Part shown: positions 25,541 to 33,115 of the stretch, in pieces
Numbering within the stretch: position 1 is the first letter of the stretch
Layout of the letters: every line of letters starts with the position of its first letter
DNA from: Kocuria palustris
GTDB lineage: Bacteria > Actinomycetota > Actinomycetes > Actinomycetales > Micrococcaceae
Length of the DNA stretch: 64,000 nucleotides
Direction: 5' to 3'
Assembly (NCBI RefSeq): GCF_007666205.1
Contig: NZ_VDOR01000001.1
Coordinates: 186,001-250,000, forward strand
The notes under the pieces: model-generated
What the model was told of the DNA's origin: nothing
What the model saw: the letters and a program-made list of their open reading frames with translations, nothing else
Database searches by the model: none
Made by a program: the position numbers and the translations under genes

Positions 25541-26443
25541 TCAGGCCTCCGGGATCTCCTTGCCGAAGTCCTCGAGAGTGACCTCGTGGGGCTCCGGGCC
25601 GCCGCGCTCACCCGTGTCCAGGGCGTCGATCCGCCGCAGCTCGTCGTCGGAGAGCTCGAAGCCGAAGACGTCCAGGTTCTCGCGGATGCGCTCGGGGGTC
25701 ACCGACTTGGGGATCACCTGACGCCCGCGCTGCAGCTGCCAGCGCAGCATGACCTGCGCCGGCGTCCTGCCGTGAGCCTCGGCGATGCGGGCGATCTGCG
25801 GGTCGTCGAACGTCGAGGTCCTGGTGCCGTCGCCGCCGTAGCTGGTGATGCCGCCGATCGGGGACCAGGCCTGGGTGAGGATCCCGTGCTCGCGCCCGAA
25901 CTGCTCGACCTCGGTGCGCGCGAAGTACGGGTGCAGCTCGATCTGGTTGACGGCGGGCACCACCTCGGTGCGCTCCATGAGCTGCTCCAGATGGCGGACC
26001 TCGAAGTTGCTGACGCCGATCGCGCGGACCTTCCCGTCGGCCAGCAGCTGCTCGAGCCCCTGGTAGGCCCGGACGGTGCGCTCGAAGTCGTTCTCGAAGG
26101 CCTGGTGCAGGATCAGCAGATCGAGCTGCTCGATCTGCAGCTTGCCCGCGGCCTTGTCGAAGGCATGGATCGCTTCCTCGCGGCCGAAGTCGTTGATCCA
26201 GACCTTGGTCTCCAGGAAGACCTCGTCCCGGGAGACTCCGGAATCGCGCAGGCCCTGGCCGACCTCGCGCTCGTTCTCATAGGCCGCGGCGGTGTCGATC
26301 AGCCGGTACCCGGCTCGCAGGGCCGCCTCGACGGCCTGCGCGGTGTCCTCCGGCGCGGACTGGTACACGCCGAGCCCGATCACGGGCATCTCGACGCCGT
26401 TGTTCAGGGTGAACGTGCTGGTGGGGCTCTGGAGATCGGTCAT
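25541..26443 (-). CDS. Aldo/keto reductase
   Basis: A 300-residue NADPH-dependent aldo/keto reductase (AKR5-like, 2,5-diketo-gluconate reductase type). The tetrad is visible: Asp in LIDTAAAY with the Tyr of that motif, Lys in FLETKVW, and His in LLILHQAF. GVSNFEVRHLEQL, NQIELHPYF and VIPKSVTPERIRENLDVF are the usual substrate and cofactor segments. Length is normal (270-300). Start MTDLQSP. Upstream is a possible CATCAT -10 six bases before the ATG. It probably shares a transcript with the MOSC gene. Confidence 0.9.
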   Translation of the reverse strand: MTDLQSPTSTFTLNNGVEMPVIGLGVYQSAPEDTAQAVEAALRAGYRLIDTAAAYENEREVGQGLRDSGVSRDEVFLETKVWINDFGREEAIHAFDKAAGKLQIEQLDLLILHQAFENDFERTVRAYQGLEQLLADGKVRAIGVSNFEVRHLEQLMERTEVVPAVNQIELHPYFARTEVEQFGREHGILTQAWSPIGGITSYGGDGTRTSTFDDPQIARIAEAHGRTPAQVMLRWQLQRGRQVIPKSVTPERIRENLDVFGFELSDDELRRIDALDTGERGGPEPHEVTLEDFGKEIPEA

Positions 26444-26672
26444 ACCGCCATGATGCTCCCGGCGACCGTGGCTGCGGGAGCCCTTCTCCCCGCCGCGAAC
26501 ACGTGATCGCCGCCACACCGAGCCGCGGGCTTGTGACGTGCATGACGTCCGCGCAGACTGACGTGATGGAGACCCGGCAGCGCGTGCTCATCGTCGCGCC
26601 ATCGGCGGCCCGCCCGCTGCGCGTCGTCGTGCCCTGATCCGCTCCACGTCACACCCCCGACCCAGGAGACCC

Positions 26673-27455
26673 ATGACCGCCGAGCAGTCCTTCTTCCAGC
26701 GCACCGGTCCCACCACGTTCGAGCCCACCGTCAACGCCGAGGGCGCGTGGTCCCCAGAGGACCACCACTTCGCATCCATCGCCGGGCTCGTAGCGCACGA
26801 GATCGAGCGGTTCCGCGACGAGCACGGCAGCTCCGACCTGCGGCTGGGCCGGATCAGCTACGACATCCTGGGCCGGCTGCCCATGAAGGAGGTGACGGTC
26901 GAGGTCGAGGTGCTGCGCCCGGGTCGGACCATCGAGCTGCTGCAGGCGACCGTGACGATCGACGGCCGCGCCGTGGTCATCGCCCGGGCCTGGTACCTCT
27001 CCCGTGCGGACACGCAGGACGTGGCCGGCTCCGAGGGCGGGCCGATGCCCTCTCCGGACCACCCCGGCGCATGGGACATGAGCGGCGTGTGGCCGGGCGG
27101 GTACATCGCTCAGCTCGAGGCGCGCGTCGTCGAGCAGCGAGCCGGCCGGGCCGCCGTCTGGCTGCACTCGCCGTCGCAGATCGTGGCCGGGGAGGAGTCC
27201 GCCGACCTCGTGCGGTTCATCGCGAACATCGACGCCGCCAACGGGATCGCCCCCCGGCAGGAGATCGGCGCGTGGACCTTCCCCAACGTGGACCTCACGA
27301 TCCACTTCCACCGGCTCCCCGAGGGAACGTGGACGGGGCTGGACACCGAGGTCGCCTGGGGGTCCGACGGCGTGGGGCTCACGAGCACGACCCTGCACGA
27401 CGCCTCCGGGCCGGTCGGCCGCGCCGAGCAGATCCTGACCCTGCGCCGCCTCTGA
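26673..27455 (+). CDS. Acyl-CoA thioesterase-like (double hot-dog) protein
   Basis: A 260-residue protein of the thioesterase-like superfamily (4HBT_3, TesB-related). It has two hot-dog halves. The first contains SIAGLVAHEIERF and the LGRISYDILGRLPMKEVTVEVEVLRPGRTIELLQATV strand pair; the second contains FIANIDAANGIAPRQ and the WTFPNVDLTIHFHRLPEG to LDTEVAWGSDGVGL region. Such proteins hydrolyse acyl-CoA. CAGGAG precedes the ATG. The 26444-26672 gap contains three TGACGT motifs (26535-26566 area) that may be regulatory, but nothing firmer. Confidence 0.82.
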   Translation: MTAEQSFFQRTGPTTFEPTVNAEGAWSPEDHHFASIAGLVAHEIERFRDEHGSSDLRLGRISYDILGRLPMKEVTVEVEVLRPGRTIELLQATVTIDGRAVVIARAWYLSRADTQDVAGSEGGPMPSPDHPGAWDMSGVWPGGYIAQLEARVVEQRAGRAAVWLHSPSQIVAGEESADLVRFIANIDAANGIAPRQEIGAWTFPNVDLTIHFHRLPEGTWTGLDTEVAWGSDGVGLTSTTLHDASGPVGRAEQILTLRRL

Positions 27456-27550
27456 CGCCTCCCCGCCGTCGTCATTGCTCCCTGACGCGCCGCCGACGTC
27501 GTCGCCCTCTTGGCTCGTCGCCCCCTCTTCACGCCGCCCGCCGGCCCGGC

Positions 27551-27714
27551 CGCGAGCGGCCGATTCCTCACTCATCCACCCGCGAGCGGCCGATTCCTCA
27601 CCGTTTCAGCCTCGAATCGGTGAGCATTCGGCCACTCGCGAAGAGAAGGGTGAGCATTCGGCCACTCGCGGAGAGAAGAGGCGCAGAATCGGCCACTCGC
27701 AGTCGGGGGGGGGG
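27551..27714. repeat. 30-bp-period repeat array with inverted halves and poly-G
   Basis: Five copies of a motif close to GCGAG(C/T)GGCCGAAT lie in the 362-nt gap. Copies 1 and 2, CGCGAGCGGCCGATTCCTCAC, are at 27551-27571 and 27581-27601. Copies 3 and 4, GTGAGCATTCGGCCACTCGCG, are inverted, at 27620-27640 and 27650-27670. Copy 5, shorter, is at 27683-27700. Units are 21 bp with 9-nt spacers, and a run of ten G (27705-27714) follows. The block sits between the ends of two convergent genes. It could be a REP-like element, a protein-binding array or a terminator relic. No coding gene was seen in 27456-27817. Confidence 0.75.
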
Positions 27715-27817
27715 CAGGGGCAGGCCGGCAGGGCCACGGGCGCTGGACTCAGCGAGGCACCACAAGCGACGGAGCGACGGGTGCAAGACCGCTGCGGACG
27801 ACGACCGCGAGACAGCG

Positions 27818-28807
27818 TCAGCGGGCGCGGCTGTCGGCACGATCCGTCGGGCGGCGGCCCCAGATGGACGCCAGGATCCCGCCGGAGATGTTGTGCCACA
27901 CCGAGAAGATCGCTCCGGGCAGCGCCGCCTCGGGCGTGAAGTACTGCGTCGCCAGCCCGGAGGCCAGCCCCGAGTTCTGCATGCCGACCTCGACCGACAC
28001 GGCCCGTCGCGATGCCGCGGGGAAGCGCACGAGCGCCGCGATCCCGTAGCCGAGGGCATAGCCGAGCAGGTTGTGCAGGATCACGCCCGCGATCAGCCCC
28101 AGGCCGGCTGCGGCCAGCACCTCGCCGGAGCCCGAGACCACCGCGATCACCACGTAGGTGATGCCGAGCACCGAGACCCAGGGCAGGACGGGCTCGATCC
28201 GCCGCACGACCCCGGGCGCCAGGGAGTGCAGGATCAGGCCGGCGATGACCGGGACGAGCACGATCTGCACGAGCGACAGCGCCAGGTCGCCCGTCGGGAC
28301 CTCCAGGAACTGGCCGGCGAGCGCCAGCGTGATCAGCGGGGTCAGCAGCGGCGAGAGCAGCGTGGACAGCGACGTCATGGTCACCGACAGCGCCACGTCG
28401 CCCTTGGCGAGGTAGGTCACGACGTTCGACGACGTCCCGCCGGGGACCGAGCCCACCAGGATCATCCCGGCCGCCAGCTGGGGCGGCAGATCCAGCACCG
28501 TCGCGATGCCCAGCGCCAGCAGGGGCATGACCGTGAACTGCAGGACGACGCCGGCGATCACGGGCGTGGGCCGCTTCAGCACGAGCGCGAAATCCGGCAG
28601 GCTCAGCGTCAGGCCCATCCCGAACATGATGATCATCAGCGCCGGTGTGACACCCGCGCTCCAGCCCTCGAACGCCTGCGGGAACAGCAGCCCGACGGCG
28701 GCGCCCGCCAGGATCAGCAGCGGGAAGACCGTCACCGCGCGTCGGCTGCTGCGCTGCTCCCGGGCCGCTTCTCGGGTCGATGCGGCATCTGCCGTCCGCT
28801 GGGCCAT
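27818..28807 (-). CDS. BASS-family (bile acid:sodium symporter-like) transporter
   Basis: A 329-residue transporter with about nine or ten helices. Family marks are MFGMGLTLSLPDFALVLKRP, GSVPGGTSSNVVTYLAKGDVALSV (the crossover helix region) and SVEVGMQNSGLASGLA. In bacteria these proteins carry organic acids such as pantoate, pyruvate or keto acids with sodium; the substrate here is unknown. The first 25 residues are a charged tail. Monocistronic; upstream lies a palindrome (28863-28881). Confidence 0.88.
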   Translation of the reverse strand: MAQRTADAASTREAAREQRSSRRAVTVFPLLILAGAAVGLLFPQAFEGWSAGVTPALMIIMFGMGLTLSLPDFALVLKRPTPVIAGVVLQFTVMPLLALGIATVLDLPPQLAAGMILVGSVPGGTSSNVVTYLAKGDVALSVTMTSLSTLLSPLLTPLITLALAGQFLEVPTGDLALSLVQIVLVPVIAGLILHSLAPGVVRRIEPVLPWVSVLGITYVVIAVVSGSGEVLAAAGLGLIAGVILHNLLGYALGYGIAALVRFPAASRRAVSVEVGMQNSGLASGLATQYFTPEAALPGAIFSVWHNISGGILASIWGRRPTDRADSRAR

Positions 28808-28862
28808 GGTCCGTCCTCCCTGCGAGCCGTCGATCCGTCGAGCCTATCCCCGCGCCGAGCTG

Positions 28863-28881
28863 CTCCCGCCTCGAGCGGGAG
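28863..28881. promoter_or_regulatory. Palindrome upstream of the BASS transporter
   Basis: CTCCCGC (28863-28869) and GCGGGAG (28875-28881) flank CTCGA, giving a 19-nt near-perfect palindrome 55 nt before the transporter start. It may be an operator or a read-through terminator for the upstream ridA transcript. Confidence 0.4.
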
Positions 28882-28914
28882 GTCGCGGATGCAGCGCTTC
28901 GGGGCATGAAGACG

Positions 28915-28947
28915 TGCGGGGGCGGAGGGAAGCAAGCCGCCCCCGCA
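28915..28947 (-). terminator. Terminator hairpin downstream of ridA
   Basis: TGCGGGGGCGG (28915-28925) pairs perfectly with CCGCCCCCGCA (28937-28947). It lies 12 nt beyond the stop of the minus-strand RidA gene. Confidence 0.65.
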
Positions 28948-28959
28948 GGGGGCAGAGCC

Positions 28960-29370
28960 TCAGCCCAGGTGCGCGATCGCCGAGATCTCCACCAGGAACT
29001 GCGGGCGCGCCAGGGCGGCCACCCCGATCACGGTGTGGGTGGGCAGGACGGAGCCGGTGAAGTGCCGGGCCCGGGCCGCGCTGACGGCAGGGGCCTGGCT
29101 GACATCGGTCAGATAGGTCGTGGTCGAGACGATGTCGTCCATCGTCCCGCCGGCCTCCTCGACCACGGCGCGCATGTTGGCGAAGACCTGCTCCACCTGG
29201 GCCTCGATATCGCCTTCGCCCACGACGGTGCCGTCGGCGGCGAAGGACACGAGCCCGGAGATGTGCAGGTCGTCGCCGGCGCGCACGCCGTAGGAGTAGA
29301 CGGTGCGAGCGGCCGGCTCGGGCGGCAGCGACGCAGGCATGACGGACTGGATGCGGCGGTTCTCGGTCAT
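28960..29370 (-). CDS. RidA/YjgF-family enamine/imine deaminase
   Basis: A 136-residue member of the RidA superfamily, which hydrolyses reactive enamines and imines released by PLP enzymes such as serine/threonine dehydratases. GLVSFAADGTVVGEGDIEAQVEQVFANMRAVVEEAGGTMDDIVSTTTYLTD and the terminal ARPQFLVEISAIA match the family pattern. The N-terminus is slightly longer than classical RidA, as in Rid4-7 subgroups. It lies 100 nt after a FAD monooxygenase on the same strand. Activity toward a specific imine is not predictable. Confidence 0.85.
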   Translation of the reverse strand: MTENRRIQSVMPASLPPEPAARTVYSYGVRAGDDLHISGLVSFAADGTVVGEGDIEAQVEQVFANMRAVVEEAGGTMDDIVSTTTYLTDVSQAPAVSAARARHFTGSVLPTHTVIGVAALARPQFLVEISAIAHLG

Positions 29371-29470
29371 CGCGGTTCCTCTCGGGGATGGATCGCGGTC
29401 GGGTGATCGTGGGACGCGCAGCTCGGCAAGCCGAGGCCCGGGTCGGAGGCGCGGGCCGACGAGGCCCGGG

Positions 29471-30667
29471 TCAGCCGGCGACGCCGGAGCTGTCGGGCAC
29501 CTGCTCGTCGGCGCGGAAGCCGTGGACCCAGGTCAGATGGCGGTCGAAGGCTCCCGGGGCCGCCAGGCGGGCATTGCGCTCCTGCGCGCGCCGGCCGTCG
29601 GGCAGATGGAGCATCTCCCCGACGGCCAGGGACGCGTCGACCACGCGACGGGTGCGGCTGCGCCGTCGTCGTTCGTACTCGACCCGAGCGGCATCCCAGT
29701 CCTCGGAGGCGCTGAGGAGATCGGAGAGCACGACCGCGTCCTCGATCGACTGATTCGCCCCCTGCCCGTGATGCGGGACGGTCGCGTGGGCCGCGTCGCC
29801 GAGCAGGGTGATGCGGCCGCGGGACCAGTGCGTGAGCGGCGGCCGGTAGAACAGGGCCCAGCGCTCGGTCACGGGGACGGCGCCGATCATCTCCTGGACG
29901 GGCTCGGCCCAGCCGTCGAAGCGCGCCAGGTGCGAGCCCTCCTCGACCGGCACCACCCAGGAGCGCTCGGCCCACGGCAGCTCCTCGCGCTTGACCAGGA
30001 AGAAGTTCTGGTCGCCGCTGCCGATCGGGTAGTGCAGCAGGTGGCCGCCCGGGGCCATCCAGAACTGGATCGCCTCCGGATCCGGCAGCGACGGCAGGAG
30101 CTCGGGGGCCACGATGCCGCGGTAGGCGGAGCAGCCCGAGTAGCGGGCGTCGTCGTAGCCGAGCAGCTGACGGCGGGTCATGGAGCGCGCGCCGTCGGCG
30201 CCGATCACGAGGTCGGCCTCGACCGCGTCCCCGTCGGCGAAGCGCAGCACGGCGGCCGAGCCGGAGTCGTCGATGCTCTCCACCCGCCGGCTGAGATGGA
30301 GGCTGTCCGGGGCGAGGGCGCTGAAGAGCATCGCCTGCAGGTCCGCGCGGTGGATGCCGACGAACGAGGCGCCGAAGCGGCGTCGGTACTCCTCGTGCGA
30401 GCAGAGCCGGGCGATCTGCTCGCCGGTGCGGGCATCGCGATAGATCAGGCCGTCGATCTCGGCCCCATGGGACAGCAGGGGCTCTGCCAGCCCGAAGCGC
30501 TCCTCGTAGAACCGGCTGGCATTGGCCGACAAGGAGACCGCCGCCCCGACCTCCCGGAGAACGGAGGTCTGCTCGTAGAGCTGGGCGTCGATGCCCTTGC
30601 GCTGGAGGTCGATGGCCAGGGTCAGACCGCCGATCCCGGCTCCGATGATGGCGATGCGCTGCGACAT
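29471..30667 (-). CDS. FAD-dependent aromatic monooxygenase (salicylate hydroxylase-like)
   Basis: A 398-residue class A flavoprotein monooxygenase. It has the N-terminal Rossmann motif IIGAGIGGLTLAIDL, the DG motif VIGADGARSM and the GD motif LLGDAAHATVPHHGQGANQSIEDAVVLSDLL. These enzymes use NAD(P)H, FAD and oxygen to hydroxylate aromatic rings, such as salicylate or 6-hydroxynicotinate. The ATG follows GAAGGAGCC. RidA lies downstream. The substrate is not known, and no ring-cleavage genes lie nearby. Confidence 0.88.
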   Translation of the reverse strand: MSQRIAIIGAGIGGLTLAIDLQRKGIDAQLYEQTSVLREVGAAVSLSANASRFYEERFGLAEPLLSHGAEIDGLIYRDARTGEQIARLCSHEEYRRRFGASFVGIHRADLQAMLFSALAPDSLHLSRRVESIDDSGSAAVLRFADGDAVEADLVIGADGARSMTRRQLLGYDDARYSGCSAYRGIVAPELLPSLPDPEAIQFWMAPGGHLLHYPIGSGDQNFFLVKREELPWAERSWVVPVEEGSHLARFDGWAEPVQEMIGAVPVTERWALFYRPPLTHWSRGRITLLGDAAHATVPHHGQGANQSIEDAVVLSDLLSASEDWDAARVEYERRRRSRTRRVVDASLAVGEMLHLPDGRRAQERNARLAAPGAFDRHLTWVHGFRADEQVPDSSGVAG

Positions 30668-30738
30668 GAGGCTCCTTCGCTGGTCTCCGGCGAGCCTACG
30701 GGTTCGTGGCGCGCATCACACACCCCGGGCGGCAGGGG

Positions 30739-31224
30739 TCAGCGGGAGCCCAGCCGCGAGTGGAGCTCCGTCAGGACCGCCGACGCCCGCTCGCCCGCTC
30801 GGCAGGTCGACATGGGGACCTGCCCGAAGGCGCTGCGCGGCAGCGGGTCGCGGCACAGCGCGGCCGTGCGTCGCTCATCCCAGTCGACGTGGACGAACCA
30901 GTCGTCGCCCTGCTGGACGATCCGGGCGACCGTCCCCACGGCGCACACCTCCTGCCGCTTGGACAGATACGCCCAGATCAGCTCGCCGGGTGCCATCGTG
31001 CGGAAGCCCGTCCGCAGGCACCAGCGATGGATCGGCTGCGAGCGCCCGATCGCCCGCCAGACGGCGGTCGCATCCGCGCGAGTGCGCCAATCGGGCGGCT
31101 GATGCTCGGCATGGGAGGCGGGGTCGATCGGCAGCAGCCAGTGGATCGGCGGGGACGACGGCTGCCCCGCCGTCGTCCCCGCCGGGTGCGCTCCGGCCTC
31201 CCGGGCCTCCTCCGGATTCCTCAT
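30739..31224 (-). CDS. EVE/PUA-like protein of unknown function
   Basis: A 161-residue protein. The region from about residue 75 (MAPGELIWAYLSKRQEVCAVGTVARIV to WFVHVDWDERRTAALC) resembles the strand pattern of EVE/PUA-like modified-base binding domains, with Trp at the usual cage positions. The C-terminal part (PLPRSAFGQVPMSTCRAGERASAVL) is strongly patterned and probably conserved. The ATG is six bases after TACGTT (complement of 31231-31236), suggesting a leaderless transcript. EVE assignment is tentative. Confidence 0.5.
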   Translation of the reverse strand: MRNPEEAREAGAHPAGTTAGQPSSPPIHWLLPIDPASHAEHQPPDWRTRADATAVWRAIGRSQPIHRWCLRTGFRTMAPGELIWAYLSKRQEVCAVGTVARIVQQGDDWFVHVDWDERRTAALCRDPLPRSAFGQVPMSTCRAGERASAVLTELHSRLGSR

Positions 31225-31299
31225 GCCCGCAACGTACCGCCCCTCCCGGGGCCGATGCCCCGGCCGCAGGCGGCACGCGGCCTGCTTTCCTGCAGTAAT

Positions 31300-31315
31300 G
31301 TATGAATCCGCATAC
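31300..31315. promoter_or_regulatory. Inverted repeat upstream of Tat-exported protein gene
   Basis: GTATG (31300-31304), six bases and CATAC (31311-31315) form a palindrome in an AT-richer patch 75 nt before the start at 31390. It may be an operator or part of the promoter region. No -35/-10 pair was fixed. Confidence 0.35.
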
Positions 31316-31389
31316 GTGTTGGGCGCATGAGAATCCTCCCGCGGAGGCCTCCCGAGCGCTCACGAGCAGGATCGAGCCTCGGAGGAAGC

Positions 31390-32220
31390 ATGCAGGGAGC
31401 CGCAGCACAGCAGCAGGGCGTGGATCGGCGCGCCGTGGCGAAGGGCATCATCTGGACCGTGCCGGCGATCTCGCTGGCCGCGGCCGCCCCCGCCTATGCC
31501 GCCTCGCCCACGGGGTGCCACACCCTGAACTGGGCCAGCACCTCGGGCACCGCCACCTCGATCTCCGGCACGGCCACCCGGGACTCCGGCTCCTCGGGGC
31601 CGTCGGTCTCGGTCTCGGTGACCACGTCCCGCTCCGGGGGGTCCGCCGTGACCTTCGGCGCGGAGCGCTATGACATGAAGGGCTACGCGGCAGGGTCGCA
31701 GGCCGCCGTCGGCTCCAACAACACGCGGAACAACCAGTCCAACAGCTTCGTGGTCGCCCCCGGCAGCACCAGCTCCGTCCTGGTGCTCAACCAGTGGAGC
31801 GGTGCGACCGGCCAGCCCACCCGGGCGAACCAGACGCTCACCTTCTCCATCAGCTCGTCGGGGACCACCCGGCTGCCGAGGTCGATCAGCTTCAAGATCT
31901 ACGACGTCACCTCCCAGGTCAGCGGCGAGAACAGCAAGTTCTACTACTCGGACCGCGTGGCCATCACCGGCGGCACCGTGGCCTTCTCCCAGTTCACCGG
32001 GTACTCGCAGAGCTCCTACACCACGGCGAGCAACGGCGTGCTCGACATGAAGGACAAGACGCAGGTGTCCACGCAGACGGGCAACCACGTCACCGCCACG
32101 ATCACCAACCCGACCTCCAACAGGTTCACCCTGAACTACAGCAACTCCGCGACCCAGGCGCCGACCATCACCGGCAACCAGCAGTACATCGCCCTGGGGG
32201 ATCTCCGGGTCTGCTACTGA
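31390..32220 (+). CDS. Tat-exported Ser/Thr-rich surface protein
   Basis: A 276-residue exported protein. The start at 31390 was chosen for its strong GGAGGAAGC; an ATG 63 nt upstream is less likely. The N-terminus DRRAVAKGIIWTVPAISLAAAAPAYA has twin arginines (13-14) and a hydrophobic core, as in Tat signal peptides; cleavage after AYA near residue 37. The mature part is very rich in Ser, Thr, Gly and Asn, mostly beta-strands, with one Cys near each end that may pair. No anchor or sorting signal was seen. Monocistronic, with a strong terminator. Function unknown; similar leader peptides occur on actinobacterial surface proteins. Confidence 0.75.
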   Translation: MQGAAAQQQGVDRRAVAKGIIWTVPAISLAAAAPAYAASPTGCHTLNWASTSGTATSISGTATRDSGSSGPSVSVSVTTSRSGGSAVTFGAERYDMKGYAAGSQAAVGSNNTRNNQSNSFVVAPGSTSSVLVLNQWSGATGQPTRANQTLTFSISSSGTTRLPRSISFKIYDVTSQVSGENSKFYYSDRVAITGGTVAFSQFTGYSQSSYTTASNGVLDMKDKTQVSTQTGNHVTATITNPTSNRFTLNYSNSATQAPTITGNQQYIALGDLRVCY

Positions 32221-32258
32221 GCGACCCGGGGGCGGCGCAGGGCTGATCGGATCGGCCG

Positions 32259-32305
32259 AAGGCCGGCGGCCTCTCCCGGTGAGGGGAGCAGCCGCCGGCC
32301 TTCTT
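32259..32305 (+). terminator. Terminator of the Tat-exported protein gene
   Basis: AAGGCCGGCGGC (32259-32270) pairs with GCCGCCGGCCTT (32291-32302), with an inner CTCTCCC/GAGGGGAG-like stem in the loop, followed by CTTC. It is also positioned to end the convergent SnoaL-like gene. Confidence 0.75.
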
Positions 32306-32331
32306 CGCGCCGATGGCGCAGAACCCGGCGA

Positions 32332-33105
32332 TCAGAAGATGCCGTGTGGGTGCGCGGCCTCCTCATCGGAGGGGACGGCGCCGATCGCGTCCCACATCTC
32401 CGCCAGATGCCCGTCGTCGAACCGCCACAGCTCGAAGTAGCTGTGGCGCTGCCCGCCGATCGAGCCCTCGGACTGGGTGAGCACGAAGTCGCCGTCGGCC
32501 ACGGAGCGGTGGACGCGGTCGTACACCAGGGGCTCGCCGGACTCCTTCAGCTGCTCCAGGAACCGGATCACCGCCTCCGCTCCGTCCGCGATGTCCGGGC
32601 TGTGCTGGACGAAGACGTCGTCGCGGGTCAGCTCCCGGAACACGGAGTAGTCCTGCCCGATCAGCCCTCGGCCGAAGAGGATGCCCAGCACCTTCTCCCG
32701 ATTGCCCTCGGCGTCCTGCCCGGAGCGGGGCTGCGCGGTCCCGTCGAGCTGGGTGCGGCCGCTCGCGTTCGGCTCGGGGGCCTCGGGCACCAGTCCGTCC
32801 CAGTGCTCGACCACCTTGCCGTCGGCCACCCGGTACAGGTCGAAGCCGACCAGGGGCGTCTCGTCCAGCCCCGTGAACCGGCCGTGCAGGGCGACGAGAT
32901 CGCCGTCGGCCAGCTCCCGGGAGCAGGTGTAGGTCAGCGCGTCGCCGGCCTCCTCCACCATGCTGCGCAGCCCCGCCCGGCCGTCGGCCACGAGGGGCGA
33001 GTGCTCGATGAAGTCCTCGGCGAAGAGCTCATCCAGCACGCTCACGTCGCGCTGGGCGAAGAGGCGGTGGTGGGCCTGCGAGGCGATCTGCTGGTTCTCG
33101 GTCAT
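32332..33105 (-). CDS. Tandem SnoaL/NTF2-like protein
   Basis: A 257-residue protein made of two NTF2/SnoaL-like domains. The first (about 1-110) has FAEDFIEHSPLVADGRAGLRSMV and GFDLYRVADGKVVEHWDGL. The second (about 130-257) has TRDDVFVQHSPDIADGAEAVIRFLEQL and YFELWRFDDGHLAEMWDAIG. Each keeps the HSP and HWD/MWD residues that line the cone-shaped pocket in SnoaL-type proteins. Function unknown. It lies 10 nt downstream of the aldehyde dehydrogenase gene, so the two are probably in one operon. Confidence 0.8.
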   Translation of the reverse strand: MTENQQIASQAHHRLFAQRDVSVLDELFAEDFIEHSPLVADGRAGLRSMVEEAGDALTYTCSRELADGDLVALHGRFTGLDETPLVGFDLYRVADGKVVEHWDGLVPEAPEPNASGRTQLDGTAQPRSGQDAEGNREKVLGILFGRGLIGQDYSVFRELTRDDVFVQHSPDIADGAEAVIRFLEQLKESGEPLVYDRVHRSVADGDFVLTQSEGSIGGQRHSYFELWRFDDGHLAEMWDAIGAVPSDEEAAHPHGIF

Positions 33106-33115
33106 CTCGGTCTCC

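Noticed and set aside
27551-27700. CRISPR array
   Set aside because: The repeats are 18-21 bp with 9-nt spacers, they change orientation, and no cas gene is present.
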